Assembly: GCA_963753615.1 (NCBI GenBank)
Contig: CAVWCW010000005.1
Span: 186,001-250,000 of the forward strand
Length of the DNA stretch: 64,000 bases
Direction of reading: 5' to 3'
Source of the DNA: CAVWCW01 sp963753615
Lineage (GTDB): Bacteria > Pseudomonadota > Gammaproteobacteria > Chromatiales > Chromatiaceae
Shown here: positions 55,402 through 64,000 of the stretch, piece after piece
Position numbering within the stretch: the stretch's first letter is position 1
Layout: every line of letters starts with the position of its first letter
Position numbers and translations under genes: made by a program
The notes under the pieces: generated by a model
What the model was told of the DNA's origin: nothing
Database searches by the model: none
What the model saw: the letters and a program-made list of their open reading frames with translations, nothing else

Positions 55402-55428
55402 GCAAACGCCGGCCTGCCCGGCGTTTGC
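55402..55428. terminator. Bidirectional hairpin between VWA and DUF3096 genes
   Basis: Stem GCAAACGCCGG / CCGGCGTTTGC in a convergent intergenic region. Confidence 0.75.
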
Positions 55429-55444
55429 CGTTGCACGAACCCGG

Positions 55445-55744
55445 TCAACTCAGGCGCAGGACGCCGGCTTCCAGCAGGCCGAACAGGATCAGGTAGACGG
55501 CCACCACGTAATTGAGAATGGCCGGCCGAATCAGGATCAGCACCCCGGCGACCAGTGCGATCAGCGCCTGGGGGCTGATCCCATGCCCGTACCAGGCTTG
55601 CAGCAGGCCGGCGATGCCCACCAACAGCAGATAGGCCGCCACGACATAGTTGAGGATACGCGGCAACAACAGGATCACAATGCCCGCGATCACAGCCGCG
55701 AGGGCCTCGATGGGGATCGCATGCAGAGAAGCGGGTAGGTTCAT
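55445..55744 (-). CDS. DUF3096 membrane protein
   Basis: 99 residues made of two matching hydrophobic halves: IVILLLPRILNYVVAAYLLL and VLILIRPAILNYVVAVYLIL. This duplicated LNYVVA.YL pattern marks DUF3096. It lies 15 bp downstream of the HD-GYP gene and probably shares its transcript. Confidence 0.88.
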   Translation of the reverse strand: MNLPASLHAIPIEALAAVIAGIVILLLPRILNYVVAAYLLLVGIAGLLQAWYGHGISPQALIALVAGVLILIRPAILNYVVAVYLILFGLLEAGVLRLS

Positions 55745-55759
55745 GACGGCTCCATTCGC

Positions 55760-56992
55760 CTAAAGGCTTACCTCTTCGATATCGACACCATAGGCCCCCG
55801 GCGGTAAGCCGTGCCGAATCGAAAGCTCCGAGTCGGGGGCAGACAGGTCGATGGTGACCATCTCCTTGTACGGGCGCTTGTCTTTGTCGAGCAAAAGCAT
55901 CACCTTGGGCCGCAACCGCATCGCCGCCTCGAGCCCCACCACAACCGCCACTTCGCCGCTGCTCAACTGCACCAGGGAGCCGGTGGGATAGATGCCGCAG
56001 GCGCGAATGAACTGCTCTACCAGCGCCGACTCGAACACCGTGCCGCGCTGCTCGTAGAACTCTCTTACGGCATCGTGGGGCGAGACGCCCCGGGAGAAGG
56101 GGCGCGGCGCGGTCATCGCCGCGAAGCTGTCGATCAGCCCGGCAATACGGCCGAATACCGGTATCTGTTTGCCCCTGAGGCCCATGGGGTAACCATGGCC
56201 GTTCCACCTTTCATGGTGGGTGGCCACCATGCGCATTACGACGGGCGAAATATTACGGGTTTCGGCCAGGATGCGCACACCAAAGTCGACGTGGGACTTG
56301 ATCAACTCGAACTCCTGTTCCGTCAGCCGCTCGGTCTTTTTCAGCAGCTCGATCGGGAGCTTGGCCTTGCCGACATCGAGCAGCAGGCCGCCCAGGGCCA
56401 GATCCTCCAGGTGCGGCCGCTCCAAGCCTAGGTGACGGCCAAACACCGCGCACCAGATGGAGGTGCCGATCAGGTGGCTGTAGGTGTAGCTGTCGGCCTT
56501 TTTCAGGCGGTTGACCCAGAGAAAGGCGGACGGATTGCGCAGCACGCTATCGAGCATCGCGTTGACGCCGCTTTGGATGGCCGGCAGCTCGAGCCGGTTG
56601 CCGAAGCTCAGTTCGTCCATTACCCGGCAGATACCGGAGCTGAGCTCATCGTGCGCCTGCTCTGCCCCGACCAGTTCGGATTCGAACTGGTGCGCCCGCT
56701 CGTAGACCAGCTTGCGCAGGCGCACGTACTCGTTTTCGCCGTCCCCTTGGGGCAGGTTCGGGGCCCCCTCACCGACCACGCGCTGCTCGGTGCTCGGGGC
56801 AATGCCTTTCTCCACGTCCACATATACGTGGTCGCAATAGCGCTTGACCCGCTCGATGTCGTTGGCACTGGTGATCTTGAAGCCCTGGAACGGCAGCGGG
56901 GTCTCCAGCCAGGGACGATCCAGCCGGCACACGAACATGCCCAATGCCAGGGCATTTACGCTGATCTTTACCTCAGCGAGAAAGAATGCCAT
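55760..56992 (-). CDS. DUF3391-HD-GYP domain protein with altered HD motif
   Basis: 410 residues. The N-terminus (FFLAEVKISVNALALGMF) is the DUF3391 extension that precedes HD-GYP domains in proteobacteria. HD-GYP landmarks are HLIGTSI (His173), KSHVDFG (His233), HHERWNGHGYPMG (His259/His260 and GYP). At the HD pair the sequence reads LLLDVGK (Leu205-Asp206) where HD-GYP enzymes have LLHDIGK. Active members degrade c-di-GMP; the missing His suggests reduced or absent activity or a receptor role. This should be confirmed against relatives. Confidence 0.9.
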   Translation of the reverse strand: MAFFLAEVKISVNALALGMFVCRLDRPWLETPLPFQGFKITSANDIERVKRYCDHVYVDVEKGIAPSTEQRVVGEGAPNLPQGDGENEYVRLRKLVYERAHQFESELVGAEQAHDELSSGICRVMDELSFGNRLELPAIQSGVNAMLDSVLRNPSAFLWVNRLKKADSYTYSHLIGTSIWCAVFGRHLGLERPHLEDLALGGLLLDVGKAKLPIELLKKTERLTEQEFELIKSHVDFGVRILAETRNISPVVMRMVATHHERWNGHGYPMGLRGKQIPVFGRIAGLIDSFAAMTAPRPFSRGVSPHDAVREFYEQRGTVFESALVEQFIRACGIYPTGSLVQLSSGEVAVVVGLEAAMRLRPKVMLLLDKDKRPYKEMVTIDLSAPDSELSIRHGLPPGAYGVDIEEVSL

Positions 56993-57196
56993 CGAAGCGT
57001 CTCCAACCTGCCCGCAAACCCGTTTGCGTCCGCAACGCTGCCATCGATTCCCCGCGCTCCAGCTGCAGCCTGCTCCGGGTGGGGGCGCCGAAGCGGCGTT
57101 GCGCCTTACTGCGGCCAGGTTTCAGGATACCGCACCAACCCACATCTACATATTGACAAAAACCCTTGCAAGCCCCGGACCGCCGTCAGACAAAGC

Positions 57197-58122
57197 TTAT
57201 TGCGAATACGAATAATCGTAGCTTCCGGTGTCGTAATTGTAGTCCTTATAAGTGTAGGTGCCCGAGCCGGCATCGTAGTCCGTACAGCCCGCGGAGGCCC
57301 AGCAATCCGAGCCCGGGTAACCGGGGTTGACGTCGAAGCCGCCGACCCCGCCTCCCCCGCTACCGCCGCCACCTCCGCGTTGCTCCGCGCCGTCGCCCAG
57401 GCCAAGCCGGGCCAGCCCCTGATCGCCCCAGGCCACGTAGACCACGTCGCGGGCAAACCCAAGCTTGGCGGGCTGAGGCAGGGCATCCCAGCCGGCGCTG
57501 GTGGCTTCCAGCGCGCGCGGGCGCCGGCGAGGGCGAGCTGGTCCTGGGCCAAACCGGCGCTGAAGCGGCGCGCAAGTTGGGCATATAACTGCTGGTCGGA
57601 GACGCCCTGCAACAATTGATCGGCGCCCAGCCGCCCGAGCACAAAGCGCAGCCCCTCCACGAAAGCGGCGGCATTGTCCTGGGTAAGCACCGCATAATCG
57701 CCGCGGGCCAGCACCGGATCGCCGCCGGTCGCGGCCGCCGCAACGGTGCCCGCATGGCCGGATGGCTGCAGCCGATACTGGGTGCCGCCGGTTTCCAGCA
57801 GCACTGCGCCGCCCTCGGCCCGGAGGCTGAGCGGGAATTCCCGGTTGCCGACGGAGAAATAACCGGCCAAGCCGTCTCCGGCCGGCTGGGCCGCCAGCGA
57901 ATACTGATTGCCGGAAAACTCGATTCGGCCCGCATAGCTTGAGCCGGAACGCTCCGTGACCAGAATCAGCCTGCCGTCGGAAAAACTGCCCACATAGGGA
58001 TCGACCGCCGGTGCCCCGGCCAGCGGATTGGCAGCGCCGAGGGGGTTGCCCTGGGCCATGGCAGACGGCGTCGAACCGATCAGCAGCAGCGCCGCGCAGG
58101 TGCCAAGAAACTGTTGATGCAT
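57197..58122 (-). pseudogene. Exported Gly/Tyr-rich protein (one frameshift in this sequence)
   Basis: ATG at 58122 gives a signal peptide (MHQQFLGTCAALLLIGS...). The mature part has PVDPYVGSFSDGRLILVTER, RIEFSGNQYSLAAQP and an ALTQDNAAAFVEGLRFVLGR-like central helix. A frame change near 57511-57520 (GCGCGCGC run) joins to VVYVAWGDQGLARLGLG and a Gly-rich, then Tyr-rich end (SGTYTYKDYNYDTGSYDYSY). Such ends are common in secreted surface proteins. Family unknown. Confidence 0.65.
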
Positions 58123-58540
58123 GGAAATCACCTCGAAAACTCGATCGGGGGCTGAAACCGCTCCAGCCCAGCCCCTAAATGGGTGCTCGAGCCCGCCGAC
58201 ACAATCCCACCCGGCCTGACCCAGCGCCGACGGGACTGGAAGCGGAAGCGCCCGGCAACGAACCATCTCGCGGCCTGCGCTTCGGTACACGACTTAAACT
58301 AAACTGCCGCGCTTTTCCGCCTGATGCGAAGGGCCGCGACATGCTGGGATAACTTGATAACCCCGAATCGGGGCCTAGCTGAGACCAAGCCATTAGCGGC
58401 CTTGATGCACTCGGGCCTTCGGCGACGGAGAAGCCGAGCAGTCGCCCCTGGCGCGCTGCGCGCCTCCCCATGCCGAACCGATTTTGCCTTGGCCCCCAAT
58501 CCTGACCCTGGCACCCCGCTGCGAGCACGGGAAGGGTCGT
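58123..58540. other. Intergenic region between the exported protein and the CofD-like gene
   Basis: About 420 bp; no gene is supported. A small CCCCGAATCGGGG hairpin at about 58362-58374 is present. Confidence 0.5.
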
Positions 58541-59734
58541 TCAGGTCATCGACAGCAAGGCCGCCGTCAGCAGTTCCGGATCATAGAACGGCTCGCTGCG
58601 CTTGCTGATCAGGCGGGTATCGATGATCTCCACCCCCAACTCTTCCATCAGCCCCAGGGACAGGGCGGAAGGATAGACCCCGCGCTTGGCGTCGATCAGA
58701 ACAAAGCTCACCAGACGGCTGCTGGGGCAACGCTCGCCGGCGTCGGCGCGCAGATAGTCGAGCAGGGTCAACACCGACTGGTCCGCCGACAGGCCGATCT
58801 GCTCCGGGTCCAGCCCTAGGTTGGGAACATACACCTTCGGGCAGTCATTCTCGGCGACCGCCGAGCCCACGCCTTTCGGCAGCAGATTGGCGATCAGGCT
58901 GGAATAAAAGCTGCCGGGCGGATAGCAGATCAGCTCGGCCCGTTCGATCAGTTTCATGTGCTTCTTGCGCAACGCCGCCTCAGCCGGCTCTAAGCGGTCC
59001 AGGCGACTCGTCAGGCGCAATTGCTTGATCGGCGACTTCAGCGGCGCCACCTCCTTACCGGTCATGCGGTGCTGACCGAGGATGCGGCTCCCGTCCTGCA
59101 GATCCGCGCAGAGGTGGAGGTTTTCATTGACCACCGCCCGCACCGTGCCCAGCACCCCGACCAGTTTGGAGAACAGGAACAGGATCGGGTCCAGGTGCTG
59201 GTGGTTGTTGAGATAGCCACCGGCCAGAATCAAATTGCCGATGCTGGCCCCGCGCAGGTCGAAGTCCGCCGGCATTGCGTCCCGGAAATAGCCGATCTGG
59301 TGCCGAATCAAGCGCCGCATGGGGTTGGAGATGCTGGCCACCAACGGGTGCTCGCCGCTGATCATGGCGTCCAATTGGGCTTCGAGCTTTTTGCTGCCGG
59401 TGTCCTTGGGAAAGCGGTAGGTGAACAGATCATAAACTTCCGGGTGGCCGGTAATGGTCTCGTTGGCCAGCGCCATCATGCGGCTGCGCACATCGCCGAT
59501 CGAAGGCATCCCGAACGCCTTGCGTAGCTTGGCCGAGCTGCCGCCGGAATCGAACGGGGTAATCAGGTGGGTAGAGTTATGGGTATAGGCCTTGAGGGCC
59601 CGACTGACCCCGTTCAGGGCCGAGCCCCCGCTGAAGAACAGCAATTGAGGCCCCAGTTCCGGGGAATGCTGATAACGGCTCAAGCGCACCAGATCGGGAA
59701 ACTTCACCGTGCGGGTAACGCGAATGCGGGTCAC
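58541..59734 (-). CDS. GAK-system CofD-like protein
   Basis: 397 residues from the GTG at 59734 (GAGGACAGG upstream). The N-terminus LLFFSGGSALNGVSRALKAY and PFDSGGSSAKLRKAFG follow the CofD/UPF0052 nucleotide-binding pattern, and a later LICYPPGSFYSSLIANLLPK is also typical. True CofD transfers a phospho-lactyl group to form the coenzyme F420 precursor; GAK relatives are of unknown function. It is divergent from the Nudix-PhoU/APH-ATP-grasp-HprK operon, so it is probably part of the same system. The substrate must be inferred. Confidence 0.85.
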   Translation of the reverse strand: MTRIRVTRTVKFPDLVRLSRYQHSPELGPQLLFFSGGSALNGVSRALKAYTHNSTHLITPFDSGGSSAKLRKAFGMPSIGDVRSRMMALANETITGHPEVYDLFTYRFPKDTGSKKLEAQLDAMISGEHPLVASISNPMRRLIRHQIGYFRDAMPADFDLRGASIGNLILAGGYLNNHQHLDPILFLFSKLVGVLGTVRAVVNENLHLCADLQDGSRILGQHRMTGKEVAPLKSPIKQLRLTSRLDRLEPAEAALRKKHMKLIERAELICYPPGSFYSSLIANLLPKGVGSAVAENDCPKVYVPNLGLDPEQIGLSADQSVLTLLDYLRADAGERCPSSRLVSFVLIDAKRGVYPSALSLGLMEELGVEIIDTRLISKRSEPFYDPELLTAALLSMT

Positions 59735-60108
59735 GACCTGTCCTCGTGATGGCTTGCCCGGGCCGGAAAACCCTGAAAAAAGCAGCGGCTTGTCCGGCCA
59801 ACCCAGAATACCAGCCACGCCGGCCGAAGCAACCGCTAGCCAAGAAAAATGTTACAGCAATGTGACCAAAGGCCTGCGCTGGGCTATACTCCGGATTTCT
59901 ATTCGTTGCAAAATCAGCAAGTTGATACTTTTGCGATCCAGGCTGAACAGAGCCATCCAACAGTGTTTTACGATACGGCTTCCGGAAGCGCAGAATCCGA
60001 GCGCCTTCATTGTTATTCGCCCCGGGCGATCGAAAACGCCGGGGCGAGCGGCCCCCACGGAAAACACCTTTTGACAGCGTTTGCCTGACCAAGCCAACGG
60101 ACGAACCC
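59735..60108. promoter_or_regulatory. Divergent promoter region of the GAK-like cluster
   Basis: About 370 bp between the divergent CofD-like and Nudix genes, AT-richer around 59840-59970. Promoters must lie here, but no box could be set with confidence. Confidence 0.5.
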
Positions 60109-60579
60109 ATGGAAAACCTGTTGCCCCTGATCCGCAACGCCGCCCGCGCCCTGATCCTCCGCGACGGCCAGATACTGCTGCTGCGCAAGGACGGAGACGA
60201 CCGCGGCGCACGCTTCGCCCTGCCCGGAGGCGCCCAGGACCCGGGCGAGACCCTGCACCAGGCCCTCAACCGCGAGTGTCTGGAGGAGATCGGCACCGAA
60301 GTGCAAGTGCTGGACCTGCTGCACGTGGCCGACTGGTTCAAGCCCCGCGACACCGAGCCGCCGAGCACCAAGCACCTGGTGGAGTTCCTGTTCGCCTGCG
60401 AGGTGCCCGCCGACTACCGGCCCCAAATCGGCCACCACCCGGACAAACACCAGGTCGGCGTGGAGTGGATGCCGCTGGCCGAGATCGAATCCATCCCCTT
60501 ACAGCCTGCGGCCATGGCCAGCTATCTGGCCCGGATGCCGGCGGGGAGCGAGCGCGTCTACTTGGGGCTGATCGACTGA
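60109..60579 (+). CDS. Nudix hydrolase of the GAK-like cluster
   Basis: 156 residues from ATG at 60109. The Nudix box GGAQDPGETLHQALNRECLE-EIG is intact, with LILRDGQILLLRKDG before and KHLVEFLFACEVPADYR after. It would hydrolyse a nucleoside diphosphate linked to some moiety; here it may act on a product or substrate of the neighbouring kinases. The next gene starts 2 bp after its stop. Confidence 0.9.
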   Translation: MENLLPLIRNAARALILRDGQILLLRKDGDDRGARFALPGGAQDPGETLHQALNRECLEEIGTEVQVLDLLHVADWFKPRDTEPPSTKHLVEFLFACEVPADYRPQIGHHPDKHQVGVEWMPLAEIESIPLQPAAMASYLARMPAGSERVYLGLID

Positions 60580-60581
60580 GG

Positions 60582-62228
60582 ATGGCGATCCCGCAGCCGA
60601 TCCGCGACAACCTGCACTTCCTGGGCGCCGAGGTGAGCTCCCAGGTAGCCCTGCTGCAGAACCATTTCGAAGCCTTGCATCCGAGCCTAGGCCAGCGCAT
60701 CCTCGACCGCAGCGGCTATGCCTACAACCTGATGACCCGGATCCACAACGGCTGCCTCAATCAGCTGGCGGCTCGCCGCCGGGCGGATCACGATAGCTGT
60801 CTACTGCGAGCCCTGGAGTCGATCGCCACCGACCTGGAGCGCATCTCCGAGCTTTGCCGGGATTGCGTACGCCAGATGAGTTATCTGGACGGGCTCAAGG
60901 GCCTGCGGGCCGAGGCCTATGGGCCTTTGTTGGAGCGGGTGATCACCGGCATTGGCCTGATCGAGGGCGCCATCGACCGCCACGACACCCAGCTGGCACT
61001 GGAGATCGGCGAAATCGAGCCCAAATTGGACCGGGCCTACAAGCGGCTGCAGCGGCGCTATACCGCCGACCTCAAGCGCGGCAAGCGCACCGAGACCCTG
61101 GTATCGGCCCTATTCATCGCCCACGACGTGGAACAGATGGGCGACGCCCTGCTCAATATCAGCGAGGCCATTATCTCCGCCAATCTGGGCCAGCCGATCA
61201 ATATCGAGCGCTACCACTCCCTGCGCGCTTCGGTCGAGCGCTTGGGGCTGGACCGCTCCCTGGGCGAACTAAGCGTGGAGCGCATTGCCGAGACCCGCTC
61301 CGGCAGCGGTATCTCCGGCATCGCCGAGCGTGGCCGCAAGGGCAAGGCGAAGGGCTATGTAGCGATCTTCAAGGAAGGCAAGAGACACAAACTGAAAGAA
61401 GAGCGTGATGGGGTCGAGAGCTGGCACGAGATCTTTCCGGGCTTGGCCCCGCGCATCCTCGACTACAAAAAGCGCGGCCAGTCCGCGGCCCTGTTGATCG
61501 AGCACCTGCCGGGTCTGACCTTCGAGCAGATCCTGCTGCACGAGCCCCCCAAACTGTTGCGCCAGACCCTGAAGCGCCTGCAGCAAACCCTGGCACGGAT
61601 CTGGGACGAGACGCACAGCCGCAAGCCAGCGGCGGCGGACCACATGGGCCAATTGAGCAAGCGCCTTGAGGCGGTGTACGCGGTGCACCCCCAGTTCCGC
61701 CAAGGCGAATGCCGCGTCGGCGCCCTGCCCCTGCCGGGCTTCGAGGCATTGATCGAACGTGCGGGCGCGCTGGAGGCCCGGCTACAGGCCCCCTTCTCGG
61801 TCTATATCCACGGCGACTTCAACCTGGACAACATCCTTTACGACCCGGTGGAACGGCGCATCAATTTCATCGATTTGCACCGCTCCCGCTACACGGACTA
61901 CGTGCAGGACGTGTCCGTGTTCATGGTATCCAACTACCGGTTGCAGGTGCTCGATCCGCCCCTGCGCCGGCGCATCCTGGCGATCTGCAGCGCCTTCTAC
62001 CAGTTCGCCGCCGAGTATGCGGCCAAAGCGGGGGATCGCAGCTTCGAGCTGCGCATGGCCCTGGGACTGGCCCGCTCGTTCGCCAGTTCGACCCGCTTCA
62101 TTCTCGACCAGACCCTGGCCGCGGCCATGTTCCTGCGCGCTCGCTACCTGCTGGAACTGGCCCTGACCTCCAATCCCGACAAGCCGCACAAGTTCCGGCT
62201 CCCGATCCAGGAGATCTTCGTTGGCTAA
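60582..62228 (+). CDS. PhoU-like / aminoglycoside-phosphotransferase-like fusion protein
   Basis: 548 residues. About residues 1-250 form a helical PhoU-like domain (LHFLGAEVSSQVALLQNHFE, LLRALESIATDLERISELCR, IAHDVEQMGDALLNISEAII). About 260-548 are APH/ChoK-type kinase-like: YVAIFKEGKRHKLKEER, HGDFNLDNILYD (His410-Gly-Asp; Brenner-type catalytic loop) and INFIDLHRSRYTDY (DFG-like Asp). It would transfer phosphate to a small molecule. The fusion suggests PhoU-like control of the kinase. Its stop overlaps the ATP-grasp start by 8 bp. Confidence 0.85.
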   Translation: MAIPQPIRDNLHFLGAEVSSQVALLQNHFEALHPSLGQRILDRSGYAYNLMTRIHNGCLNQLAARRRADHDSCLLRALESIATDLERISELCRDCVRQMSYLDGLKGLRAEAYGPLLERVITGIGLIEGAIDRHDTQLALEIGEIEPKLDRAYKRLQRRYTADLKRGKRTETLVSALFIAHDVEQMGDALLNISEAIISANLGQPINIERYHSLRASVERLGLDRSLGELSVERIAETRSGSGISGIAERGRKGKAKGYVAIFKEGKRHKLKEERDGVESWHEIFPGLAPRILDYKKRGQSAALLIEHLPGLTFEQILLHEPPKLLRQTLKRLQQTLARIWDETHSRKPAAADHMGQLSKRLEAVYAVHPQFRQGECRVGALPLPGFEALIERAGALEARLQAPFSVYIHGDFNLDNILYDPVERRINFIDLHRSRYTDYVQDVSVFMVSNYRLQVLDPPLRRRILAICSAFYQFAAEYAAKAGDRSFELRMALGLARSFASSTRFILDQTLAAAMFLRARYLLELALTSNPDKPHKFRLPIQEIFVG

Positions 62229-63111
62229 TCCCAAAATCGGCGTCATCGGCATCCCCGGCAAGTGGTCCACCGAGACCCTGGCCGACGCGGTGGAGGCCCG
62301 CACCGGCTTTCGCCTGGTCATCGATATGGCGGAGGTCGGCCTCGACCTGGCCAGCGGCCAGCTTCTGTTCCGTGGGCAGGACCTGTGCCGACTGGACGGT
62401 CTGCTGGTGAAGAAGATCAGCGCCGAATACAGCCCGAATACCCTGGACCGGCTGGAGCTGCTGCGCGTGGCCGAAGCCGCCGGAGTGCGGGTGTTCAGCC
62501 GCGCCGAGCGCATCCTGCGCCTGATCGACCGCCTGAGCTGCACCGTGACCCTGCGCAACGCCAACATCCCGATGCCCGAGACCCGAGTCACCGAAGACCT
62601 GGCGGCGGCTACGCAAGCCGTGCGGGATTTCGAAAGCGCGGTGTTCAAACCGCTCTACTCCACCAAGGCCCGGGGCATGACGGTGATCCACGCCCAGCAG
62701 TCGAGGGCCGAGATCGAGGCCCAGATCCTGGCCTTCCGCGCCGAGCACCCGATGATGTACATCCAGCGCAAGGTGGAGCTGCCCGGGCGCGACCTGGGGA
62801 TGGTGTTCCTGGCCGGCGAATACCTGGGCACCTATGCCCGAGTGCCCCAGACCAATGCCTGGAACACCACCATTCACAGTGGCGGGCGTTACGCCGCCCA
62901 TCAGCCGCCGCAGGCCATCGTCGAACTGGCCGAGCGCGCCCAGGCCCCGTTTGGCATGGATTTCACCACCGTCGACGTCGCCGAGACCAACCAAGGCCCT
63001 ATCGTCTTCGAGGTTTCCGCCTTCGGCGGCTTCCGCGGCGCCCTGGAGGGAATCGGCCTGAACGCCGCCGAGCGCTACACCGAATATGCCCTGGCCGAGC
63101 TGGCCAAATAA
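62221..63111 (+). CDS. GAK-system ATP-grasp enzyme
   Basis: 296 residues from a TTG at 62221 inside the fusion's end (MANPKIGVIGIPGKWSTETL). It has the RimK-like ATP-grasp fold: RAERILRLIDRLSCTVTLRN, ESAVFKPLYSTKARGM, MMYIQRKVELPGRDLGMVFL and DVAETNQGPIVFEVSAFGGF (metal-binding E/N loop). ATP-grasp enzymes ligate an amino acid or acid to an amine. In databases this subgroup is named the GAK-system ATP-grasp family. Substrate unknown. The HprK-related kinase follows by 13 bp. Confidence 0.88.
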   Translation: MANPKIGVIGIPGKWSTETLADAVEARTGFRLVIDMAEVGLDLASGQLLFRGQDLCRLDGLLVKKISAEYSPNTLDRLELLRVAEAAGVRVFSRAERILRLIDRLSCTVTLRNANIPMPETRVTEDLAAATQAVRDFESAVFKPLYSTKARGMTVIHAQQSRAEIEAQILAFRAEHPMMYIQRKVELPGRDLGMVFLAGEYLGTYARVPQTNAWNTTIHSGGRYAAHQPPQAIVELAERAQAPFGMDFTTVDVAETNQGPIVFEVSAFGGFRGALEGIGLNAAERYTEYALAELAK

Positions 63112-63124
63112 CCGGAACCCGAAT

Positions 63125-64000
63125 ATGTCTCTCAGCATCGAATCCGCCGCCCAGACCCTGATCGCCGGCCAAGCCCTCGGGCCGGAGCGCCTTGATCTGC
63201 AACTCGGCGACTGCCACCTGAGCCTTGCCTCCAACTCCCCCGAATTGGTGGTCGGGCTGCGCGAATACTTCGCCCATGTACCCGCCCCGGACGCCGCCAG
63301 CCGCCCGGACCTGGAATTGATCGCCATCGAGTCCGCCCCGCCGGAACCGCCGGGCTGGGAATTCGTCGACTGGAAGCGCGAACCCGGCAAGACCGGGCGC
63401 AAGGACGCCTACCTGGACCTGCCCGGCGGCCGTTTGGTCAAGAAGGTGCGCACCGGCATGGTGTTCCTGCAGAGCGAGACCCGGCGCATCGCCGCCGGCC
63501 CCTGCCGCGAGTACGACAACCAGGTGATCAACTTCATCAACGCCCAGTACATGAACTGGCTCCAGCACCGGGGCTGGCTGATCTGCCACGCCGCCGGGCT
63601 GGTGCACAACGGCCGCGGCCTGGGTATCGCCGGCTTCTCCGGCGGCGGCAAGTCGACCCTGATGCTGCACCTGCTGGAGCACCGGGACATCGCCTATCTC
63701 ACCAACGACCGCCTGTTCGTGCGCCAGGAACGGGATCGGGCCCAGGCTCTGGGCATCCCCAAGCTGCCGCGCATCAACCCGGGCACCATTGTGCACAACG
63801 CCAGCCTGGAGGGAATGATCCCGACCACCGAGCGGGCCCGCCTGCTGGCCCTGCCCCCGGCCGAACTTTGGGAAATCGAAGACAAGTACGACGTGCACGT
63901 GGAACGGGTCTACGGGCCCGGGCGCATCCAGCCGGCGGCGCCCCTGGACGCGTTCCTGGTGCTCAACTGGAAGCGCGGCAACCCCGAGGGACCCCGCCTG
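63125..64000 (+). CDS. HprK-related kinase B (runs off the right edge)
   Basis: At least 292 residues from ATG at 63125. LICHAAGLVHNGRGLGIAGF leads into GFSGGGKSTLMLHL, a P-loop of HPr kinase type, with TNDRLFVRQE and NPGTIVHNASLEGM after it. It matches the HprK-related kinase B family that accompanies GAK systems. HPr kinase phosphorylates a Ser on HPr; the target here is unknown. The end is outside the window. Confidence 0.88.
   Translation, partial: MSLSIESAAQTLIAGQALGPERLDLQLGDCHLSLASNSPELVVGLREYFAHVPAPDAASRPDLELIAIESAPPEPPGWEFVDWKREPGKTGRKDAYLDLPGGRLVKKVRTGMVFLQSETRRIAAGPCREYDNQVINFINAQYMNWLQHRGWLICHAAGLVHNGRGLGIAGFSGGGKSTLMLHLLEHRDIAYLTNDRLFVRQERDRAQALGIPKLPRINPGTIVHNASLEGMIPTTERARLLALPPAELWEIEDKYDVHVERVYGPGRIQPAAPLDAFLVLNWKRGNPEGPRL

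Noticed and set aside
1..64000. CRISPR arrays, tRNA or rRNA genes
   Set aside because: No regularly spaced repeats with variable spacers and no convincing tRNA or rRNA pattern was seen by eye.

Overview
The window looks like a chromosomal piece of a GC-rich gammaproteobacterium, most plausibly a Chromatiales or Ectothiorhodospiraceae-type organism. This is inferred from gene content and neighbourhoods: a RoxA-type ribosomal oxygenase, a DUF2782 protein, an AttEFGH-like lipoprotein-exporter set, an LplT-PlsC-acyl-ligase fusion, a LapG-like cysteine protease, HypE, and a GAK-type ATP-grasp/HprK cluster. No rRNA, tRNA or CRISPR array was recognised. Several real genes start with GTG or TTG, and both ends of the window cut a gene (AsmA family on the left, HprK-related kinase on the right).

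Layout. 0-9 kb: envelope and housekeeping genes, comprising an AsmA-family protein, two small exported proteins, a membrane sensor that fuses a Cache-like extracytoplasmic domain to a Schlafen/AlbA_2 domain, a GlcG/HbpS-like protein, a DUF2782 protein, an amino-acid binding protein, a SlyD-like FKBP, a cold-shock protein and a SprT-like protease. 9-19 kb: OmpA-like protein, EamA transporter, a tight roxA-GNAT-DUF7931 operon, a GIY-YIG-like membrane-anchored protein, Nudix hydrolase, LapG-like lipoprotein, CPA2 antiporter, HMCES/YedK, a HAD phosphatase and OsmC. 19-23.3 kb: AttEFGH-like ABC exporter and lipocalin-like lipoprotein, interrupted by several frameshifts. 23.4-28.9 kb: a patchy, repeat-rich stretch with a truncated gene, a DUF1772 gene between two REPIN-like hairpins, a type III glutamine synthetase and a small lipoprotein.

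29-37 kb: SGNH hydrolase, HypE (one frameshift) and a complete Dpp/Opp/Nik-type ABC transporter (two frameshifts). 37-45.6 kb: an accessory block with a truncated subtilisin-like protein, a large secreted matrixin-like metalloprotease with PPC, CARDB and five 48-residue repeats, its partner exported protein, and an AsmA-like gene broken by about seven indels. 45.8-58 kb: the tri-domain acyltransferase fusion; a response regulator/histidine kinase/phosphoesterase operon divergent from a PspA-membrane protein-VWA operon, with 11-bp-spaced half sites between them; a DUF3096 protein; an HD-GYP protein lacking its HD histidine; and a Gly/Tyr-rich exported protein. 58.5-64 kb: a GAK-like system with a CofD-like protein divergent from a Nudix, PhoU-like/APH-like fusion, ATP-grasp and HprK-related kinase operon.

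At least four dispersed repeat families lie between genes: a MITE-like element with GARACGCTG inverted ends (four copies), repeat A of about 170-200 bp (three copies), repeat B of about 100 bp (three copies plus a fragment), and REP/REPIN-like hairpins. Frameshifts without accompanying stop codons cluster in 19.6-23 kb, 30-35 kb and 43-45 kb. They may be assembly or sequencing errors rather than gene decay, except perhaps for the AsmA-like gene.
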